Shown here: in pieces, positions 59,514-64,000 of the stretch
Layout of the letters: every line of letters starts with the position of its first letter
How positions within the stretch are numbered: the stretch's first letter is position 1
Assembly (NCBI GenBank): GCA_901457705.2
Contig: LR590083.2
Coordinates: 1,488,597-1,552,596 of the forward strand
DNA: 64,000 nucleotides
Reading direction: 5' to 3'
Source of the DNA: Beijerinckiaceae bacterium RH AL1
GTDB lineage: Bacteria; Pseudomonadota; Alphaproteobacteria; Rhizobiales; Beijerinckiaceae
Notes under the pieces: generated by a model
What the model was told of the DNA's origin: nothing
What the model saw: only the letters and a program-made list of their open reading frames with translations
The model's database searches: none
Position numbers and translations under genes: made by a program

Positions 59514-60034
59514 GCGGCGCGGCGCGGACGATCGCCGTCGCGCTTGCCCTGGCGCTCGCGGGCCAGGGACTTGCCGTCGCGCAGCAGACGGAGCGCGAGA
59601 CGCGGTCGCGGCACGACGCCAAGGCGCACGAGCGCGATGCCAGGGACGCCAAGGACGCCAAGGAGGCGAAGAAGACGCCGACGCCGCCCGCCGCGCCGCC
59701 GGCCGCCACCCCCGCGCCGCCGCCCGACACGCGGGCCTACGATCCGCAGCTCCTGCGCCTTTCAGAGATCCTCGGCGCGCTCACCTATCTGCGCGGCGTC
59801 TGCGGCGCCGGCGATGCCGACCAGTGGCGCGCCCGCATGCAGGCGCTGCTCGAGGCCGAGGGCAAGCCCGATGCGCGGCGCGACCGCCTCGCCGGCGCGT
59901 TCAACCACGGCATGCAGGGCTACGCGCTCTCCTACCGGAGCTGCACGCAGAACGCCCGCTTCGTCATCCAACGCTTCCTCACCGAGGGAGCCGGGCTCGC
60001 GCGCGGCCTCGAGAACCGCTACCGGCCGGGCTGA
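59510..60034 (+). CDS. TIGR02301-type secreted protein
   Basis: 174 residues. Signal peptide ([18 protein letters not shown]), a highly charged linker ([22 protein letters not shown]), a Pro-rich stretch, then the family domain with [39 protein letters not shown] and [16 protein letters not shown]02301 proteins are restricted to Rhizobiales and their function is unknown. The start overlaps the NUDIX stop codon. Confidence 0.88.
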   Translation: MSGAARTIAVALALALAGQGLAVAQQTERETRSRHDAKAHERDARDAKDAKEAKKTPTPPAAPPAATPAPPPDTRAYDPQLLRLSEILGALTYLRGVCGAGDADQWRARMQALLEAEGKPDARRDRLAGAFNHGMQGYALSYRSCTQNARFVIQRFLTEGAGLARGLENRYRPG

Positions 60035-60055
60035 TTTTTTCCGCCGGCGACCGCG

Positions 60056-60967
60056 TCAGTCGGCCGAGGCGGTGAGGCCGGCGAGCAGCGGGGCGTAGGC
60101 GGCGAGCCGGCGCGAGACGAACTCGGTGAAGAGCCGCACGCGCTTCGTTTTGCGCGTCTCGCCGTGCGTGAGAAGCCAGAGCGTGCCGTACATGTGCAGG
60201 TCGCTGCCCGTCACCCGCACCAGCAGAGGGTCGGCGTCTCCGACGAAGCACGGGAGCGTCGTCATCCCGAGCCCCTCCCGCGTGGCGGCGATCTGCGCCT
60301 CGGCGTCCGCGATCCTGAACGGCACGCCCGCGCTGCCGACCTCGCCGTCGCCGGCCCAGTCGGGGACGCCGTGCTGGCTGATGACGATCCATCGCACGGG
60401 ATCGCGCGCGCCCGCCCGCCACGCGGCGAGCCGCTCGCGCGACATGTAGACGCCGCCGAAGATCTCCGGTCCCTTCAGCCCGTGCAGATGGAGCGGCAGG
60501 CTCTTGCGCTCGTAGACGACGCGGATCGCGACGTCGGCCTCGCGGTTCGTGAGGTTCGCCAGCTCGCCGGACGACAGGATGTCCATCTCGATGTCGGGAT
60601 GCTGGCGCGCGAAGGCGGCGAAGTCCGGCATCAAGAGGTGCGTCGCCAGCGGCGGCGCCAGCGTTACGCGAAGCGGCCCGCGCACGCTCTGGTCGCGGCC
60701 GAAGACGCGCGTCTCGAGCCGATGCGACGACGCTTCCATCTGCTCGGCGAACTCGAGGACGTCGTCGCCCGCGGCGGTCAGGCGGTAGCCCGCGGGCAGC
60801 TTCTCGAAGAGCTGCACGCCGAGGCGCTCCTCGAGCTGGGCGACGCGCCGCAGCACGGTCGCGTGGTTCACGCCGAGGCGCGCGGCCGCGGCCCGCACCG
60901 AGCCGCCGCGCGCGACGGCGAGAAAATAGCGGACGTCGTCCCAGTCGATCATGGTGCGATCCGGCAC
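60056..60967 (-). CDS. LysR family transcriptional regulator
   Basis: 303 residues. N-terminal winged helix-turn-helix (WDDVRYFLAVARGGSVRAAAARLGVNHATVLRRVAQLEERLG, read as AAAARLGVNHATVLRRVAQLE) with LPAGYRLTAAGD, then a LysR substrate-binding domain. The start is ATG 60967 or the second Met at 60952. It diverges from an SDR oxidoreductase gene, the likely regulated target. No inducer can be predicted. Confidence 0.93.
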   Translation of the reverse strand: MPDRTMIDWDDVRYFLAVARGGSVRAAAARLGVNHATVLRRVAQLEERLGVQLFEKLPAGYRLTAAGDDVLEFAEQMEASSHRLETRVFGRDQSVRGPLRVTLAPPLATHLLMPDFAAFARQHPDIEMDILSSGELANLTNREADVAIRVVYERKSLPLHLHGLKGPEIFGGVYMSRERLAAWRAGARDPVRWIVISQHGVPDWAGDGEVGSAGVPFRIADAEAQIAATREGLGMTTLPCFVGDADPLLVRVTGSDLHMYGTLWLLTHGETRKTKRVRLFTEFVSRRLAAYAPLLAGLTASAD

Positions 60968-61050
60968 CGCGGGGCGCGGCTTGCAGAGTTGCTTCTAGCA
61001 CGACGCGGCTGAAAAGCGGCCGATCACCGGATCGATTCCGCACCGGAGAT

Positions 61051-61066
61051 GTGCGCGCGTGCGCAC
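61051..61066. promoter_or_regulatory. Short dyad in the LysR/SDR intergenic region
   Basis: GTGCGC at 61051-61056 and GCGCAC at 61061-61066 around GCGT, 64 bases before the SDR start codon. Symmetry and location fit a LysR binding site, but the motif is GC-rich and could arise by chance. Confidence 0.3.
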
Positions 61067-61129
61067 TCCACGCGAGAGACCGGCAGGCGCATGTCGAGGC
61101 TCGCGGGACGGTCCCGCCGAGGAGACATC

Positions 61130-61864
61130 ATGGAAAAGCTCGAAGGAAAGGTCGCGGTGATCACGGGAGGATCGAGCGGCATGGCGCTGGCGAGCGCCAA
61201 GCGGTTCGTCGAGGAAGGCGCCTACGTCTTCATCACGGGCCGCCGGCAGGAGGCGCTGGACGAGGCGGTCGGGCTGATCGGCCGGAACGTGACCGGCGTG
61301 CGCGGCGATGCCGCCAATCTCGCCGACCTCGACCGCCTGTTCGACACGGTGCGGCGGGAGAAGGGCAAGATCGACGTCCTGTACGCGAATGCCGGCTGGG
61401 GCGAAGCGCTGCCGCTGGGCGAGATCACCGAGCAGCACTACGACGCGATCTTCAACCTCAACACCCGCGGCACGCTGTTCACGGTGCAGAAGGCCTTGCC
61501 GCTCTTCAACGACGGCGGCTCGATCTTCATGACCGGGTCGGTCGCGTCGGTGAAAGGCTTTCCCGGCTATGCCGTCTACGCGGCGAGCAAGGCAGCGCTG
61601 CGCGCGTTCGCCCGCGGCTGGCTGAACGAGCTGAAGGGCCGCAACATCCGGGTGAACGTGCTGAGCCCCGGGCCGATCGCCACGCCGATGCAGGACCAGG
61701 TCCTCACCGCGGAGGCGAAGCAGATGTTCGAGACCCTGATCCCACGGGGCACGATGGGACGGCCCGAGGAAATCGCGGCGGCCGCGGTGTTTCTCGCCTC
61801 AGACGAGTCGAGCTTCGTGAACGGGGTGGACCTCGCCGTCGACGGCGGCTTCTCGGCGATCTGA
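61130..61864 (+). CDS. Short-chain dehydrogenase/reductase
   Basis: 244 residues, classical SDR. Cofactor motif VITGGSSGMALA (Met replaces the usual Ile-Gly), NAGWGE, catalytic Ser in MTGSVASV, and the YxxxK of YAVYAASKAALR; the C-terminus has LASDESSFVNGVDLAVDGG. GAGGAG precedes the ATG at 61130; the longer frame from 61049 is not supported. Divergent from the LysR gene and followed by another NAD(P)-binding oxidoreductase gene. Confidence 0.92.
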   Translation: MEKLEGKVAVITGGSSGMALASAKRFVEEGAYVFITGRRQEALDEAVGLIGRNVTGVRGDAANLADLDRLFDTVRREKGKIDVLYANAGWGEALPLGEITEQHYDAIFNLNTRGTLFTVQKALPLFNDGGSIFMTGSVASVKGFPGYAVYAASKAALRAFARGWLNELKGRNIRVNVLSPGPIATPMQDQVLTAEAKQMFETLIPRGTMGRPEEIAAAAVFLASDESSFVNGVDLAVDGGFSAI

Positions 61865-61995
61865 GCCGAGCCGAAGGCGCTGCCTGGCTGACATGTCGTT
61901 TGTCGCAAAACAGTGCCGCCAGGCCGCCTTCCGGCGACAGGAGCGATCCTGTCGCCATCGGTCGAACAGCAAACCAAGCATAGATGGAGAGAAGG

Positions 61996-62595
61996 ATGAC
62001 CTACGCGATTGTAGGCTTCGGCAAGATCGGCCAGGCGCTCGCCCACGCGTTCGCTCGGAGGGGCCTGGACGTCGTCGTCGCGGGGCGCCGGCCGCCCGAG
62101 GCGCTGGCGCAGCAGGCCCAGGCGATCGGCTCCACAATCGTCGCCACGACGCTGCAGGAGGCGCTCGCGGCCGACACGATCTTCCTGGCGGTGCCGTTCG
62201 CCGAGCACCGCGCGGTCGCGGGAGCCCTGCCGCGCTGGGACGGGAAGACGGTGATCGACGCGACGAACTCGCTGGCGCCGCTCGCGGAACAGGACGGTCT
62301 CCTGTCCTCCGCCTTCGTTGCGAAGGCTTTTTCCGGCGCGCGGCTCGTGAAGGCCTTCAACCACCTCGGTGCGACCAAGCTGGCGTCCGACCCGGTCGTC
62401 GCAGGCGGCCACCGCGTCATCTTCCTGGCGAGCGACGACGCGGGCGCCCTCGAGCCCGTGGCGGCCTTGGCCAGGCGGCTCGGCTTCGCGCCGGTGACGC
62501 TTGGCCGGCTCGCGGAGGGCGGCGCGCTGGTGCACGGCCGCGACGGCGCCTGGGGCCCGCTGATCTTCCAGGATCTCTTCAAGGCGGCGCCCTAG
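61996..62595 (+). CDS. F420-dependent-reductase-like NADP oxidoreductase
   Basis: 199 residues with an N-terminal Rossmann fold (MTYAIVGFGKIGQALAHAFARRG) followed by AGRRPPEAL, a TIFLAVPFAEHRAV segment and KAFNHLGATKLASDPVV, the pattern of the NADPH:F420/NADP oxidoreductase superfamily. Members in non-methanogens usually act on unknown substrates. The start is ATG 61996, with GGAGAG close upstream. Lies about 130 bases after the SDR gene on the same strand; possibly part of the same transcript. Confidence 0.85.
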   Translation: MTYAIVGFGKIGQALAHAFARRGLDVVVAGRRPPEALAQQAQAIGSTIVATTLQEALAADTIFLAVPFAEHRAVAGALPRWDGKTVIDATNSLAPLAEQDGLLSSAFVAKAFSGARLVKAFNHLGATKLASDPVVAGGHRVIFLASDDAGALEPVAALARRLGFAPVTLGRLAEGGALVHGRDGAWGPLIFQDLFKAAP

Positions 62596-62682
62596 CGGCG
62601 TCGCCCCGAACCCCGGGAAGATTTCGCGGCGCGGACGGCCTATAAGGCCGCCGACCTCTTCCTTCCCGGGACCCAACACTCG

Positions 62683-63378
62683 ATGTCGATGATCGACTCC
62701 ATCCGGCGCCAGATGACGCCGGTCCATCCCGCCGGCTACCCCTTCATCGTCGGCTTCGCGCTGGTGACGCTGATCGTCTACTGGTTCCTCGGGCCGCTCT
62801 CGTGGCTCTTTGCGATCCTCACGGCCTGGTGCGTCTACTTCTTCCGCGATCCGCCGCGCGTCACGCCGCAGGACGATTCGCTCGTCGTGTCGCCGGCCGA
62901 CGGCTACGTGTCCTCCATCGGACTGTTCGTGCCGCCGCCGGAGCTCGGGCTCGGCGCCGAGCGGATGCAGCGGATCTCCGTCTTCATGTCGGTCTTCGAC
63001 TGCCACGTGAACCGCGTGCCGGTCACCGGCCGCATCGCCAAGATCGCCTACAAGCCCGGCCAGTTCGTCTCCGCCGACCTCGACAAGGCGTCCGAGGTCA
63101 ACGAGCGGAACTCGCTGGTCATCGACGGCGTGCGCGGCCGCTTCGGCGTCGTGCAGATCGCCGGCCTCGTCGCGCGCCGCATCCTCTGCTTCTCGAAGCA
63201 GGGCGATTCGCTTGCCGCCGGCACGCGCTTCGGGCTGATCCGGTTCGGCTCGCGCGTCGACGTCTACATGCCGCCGGGCGCCCGCCCGCTGGTCGCGCTC
63301 GGCAGCAAGGCGACCGCCGGCGAGACGGTGCTTGCCGAATTTTCCCCGGTCGAACCGCGGATCTTCCTGCAGAGCTGA
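62683..63378 (+). CDS. psd: Phosphatidylserine decarboxylase
   Basis: 231 residues, short (PSD-A) form; makes phosphatidylethanolamine. Two N-terminal hydrophobic helices, [34 protein letters not shown] (catalytic His) and the self-cleavage site [10 protein letters not shown] near residue 192, where the serine becomes the pyruvoyl group. The usual neighbour pssA is not directly behind it; an ECF sigma gene follows. Confidence 0.95.
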   Translation: MSMIDSIRRQMTPVHPAGYPFIVGFALVTLIVYWFLGPLSWLFAILTAWCVYFFRDPPRVTPQDDSLVVSPADGYVSSIGLFVPPPELGLGAERMQRISVFMSVFDCHVNRVPVTGRIAKIAYKPGQFVSADLDKASEVNERNSLVIDGVRGRFGVVQIAGLVARRILCFSKQGDSLAAGTRFGLIRFGSRVDVYMPPGARPLVALGSKATAGETVLAEFSPVEPRIFLQS

Positions 63379-63434
63379 GCCGCGGCGTAGGGTCCGCCCG
63401 CCGGCACCGTTTCCCGAGACAGGCCCAGGGACGA

Positions 63435-63998
63435 ATGAGCGACGCGGAGGCGACGGATGACGAGCTCGTCGGGCTCGTCGCCAGGGGAGACAAGGCGGCG
63501 TTCGCGCGCCTCGTCACGCGGCACCAGTCGCGTCTCGTCTCCCTCGTCGCCCGCTCGCTCGGCAGCCGAGCCGCCGCGGAGGATGTGGTGCAGGAGGTGT
63601 TCACCCGCGCCTGGGTCAAGGCGCCGCTCTGGCAGGTGCGCGAGCCTTCCCGCGCGAGCTACGCCGCGTGGCTGTCGCGCGTCGCGGTGAACCTGTCGAT
63701 CGACCAGGTCCGCAGGGTGCGCCCGACGACGCTCGACGACGTCGCCGAGCCGGTCGACCCGTCGCTCCCGGCGGATGCCGCGATCATCGCGCGCGAGCGC
63801 GCGGCGCGGGTCAAGGCGGCGATCGCCGCGCTGCCCGACCGCCAGCGGATGGCGATCGGCCTGACGTATGATGCCGAGCTCTCCAACGCCGACGGCGCGG
63901 CGGCGATGGGCGTCTCGGTCGGGGCTTTCGAATTGCTTCTGGTGCGCGCGCGCCGCACGCTGCGCCACAGCCTGAGCCAAGGTTCGGACGACGAGTGA
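63435..63998 (+). CDS. ECF-type RNA polymerase sigma factor
   Basis: 187 residues. Sigma region 2 with AAFARLVTRHQSRLVSLVARSLGS, DVVQEVFTRAW and RVAVNLSIDQVRR; region 4 with AIAALPDRQRMAIGL, AELSNADGAAAMGVSVGAFELLLVRARRTL (recognition helix VSVGAFELLLVRARR). GGGA lies ahead of the ATG at 63435. The stop codon is 2 bases from the window edge, and a GTG overlapping it (63995) might start a partner anti-sigma gene outside the window. Confidence 0.93.
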   Translation: MSDAEATDDELVGLVARGDKAAFARLVTRHQSRLVSLVARSLGSRAAAEDVVQEVFTRAWVKAPLWQVREPSRASYAAWLSRVAVNLSIDQVRRVRPTTLDDVAEPVDPSLPADAAIIARERAARVKAAIAALPDRQRMAIGLTYDAELSNADGAAAMGVSVGAFELLLVRARRTLRHSLSQGSDDE

Positions 63999-64000
63999 GA

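Overview
The window is very GC-rich chromosomal DNA, densely packed with short intergenic gaps. Its gene content points to an alphaproteobacterium of the Rhizobiales (Hyphomicrobiales), possibly near the Methylobacteriaceae/Beijerinckiaceae. Markers for this are a TIGR02301-type protein, a DUF2865 protein, an EipB/DUF1849 envelope protein, an RT0821/Lpp0805-type lipoprotein, an Omp25/31-like barrel, class II DAHP synthase, and propionyl-CoA carboxylase. The exact genus is inference. Nearly everything is housekeeping chromosome. I see no rRNA, tRNA, CRISPR array, transposase or prophage genes.

Layout. 1-7.4 kb: a membrane protein cut by the window edge, a TPR protein, and the two propionyl-CoA carboxylase subunits (pccB, pccA) separated by two opposite-strand genes. 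7.4-15.2 kb: two antitoxin-like genes without a visible toxin, mfd, a cysteine hydrolase, a nitroreductase, yidD and an outer-membrane barrel. 15.3-24.8 kb: a NifU-like scaffold, folE-hisI-patatin operon, CBS protein, ppk-ppx polyphosphate pair, an M48-like membrane protein with an altered zinc motif, and rnd. 24.9-31.9 kb: lolC-lolD, gltX, class II DAHP synthase and mmsA. 32-43.4 kb: GlxA-type regulator with a divergent HD hydrolase, ribH-nusB, a YczE/MocR-type pair around a perfect 24-bp palindrome, an MFS transporter-acylphosphatase pair, panC, EipB, RidA-GDPD, and small secreted proteins. 43.4-48.6 kb: PilZ protein, DUF2865 protein, CreA, and the most unusual gene of the window, a glutamic-peptidase (eqolisin/G1) fold split by an inserted six-blade propeller. 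48.7-52.3 kb: cysS, a small AT-richer accessory patch with hicAB and an unknown gene, and a GNAT acetyltransferase. 52.3-64 kb: SPFH protein, DUF938 methyltransferase, der, a YfgM-like TPR protein, an aldehyde dehydrogenase, pdxH-NUDIX-TIGR02301 operon, a LysR/SDR pair, psd and an ECF sigma factor at the edge.

Three genes (lolC, mmsA, the DUF2865 gene) each appear interrupted by a missing G or C in a GC-rich run, with both halves otherwise well conserved. The simplest reading is indel error in the sequence rather than three real pseudogenes. Two intergenic palindromic repeat elements (near 28.3 and 55.4 kb) and a five-copy array of a 16-bp palindrome with about 32-bp period (near 30 kb) are non-coding structures that the genes do not explain.
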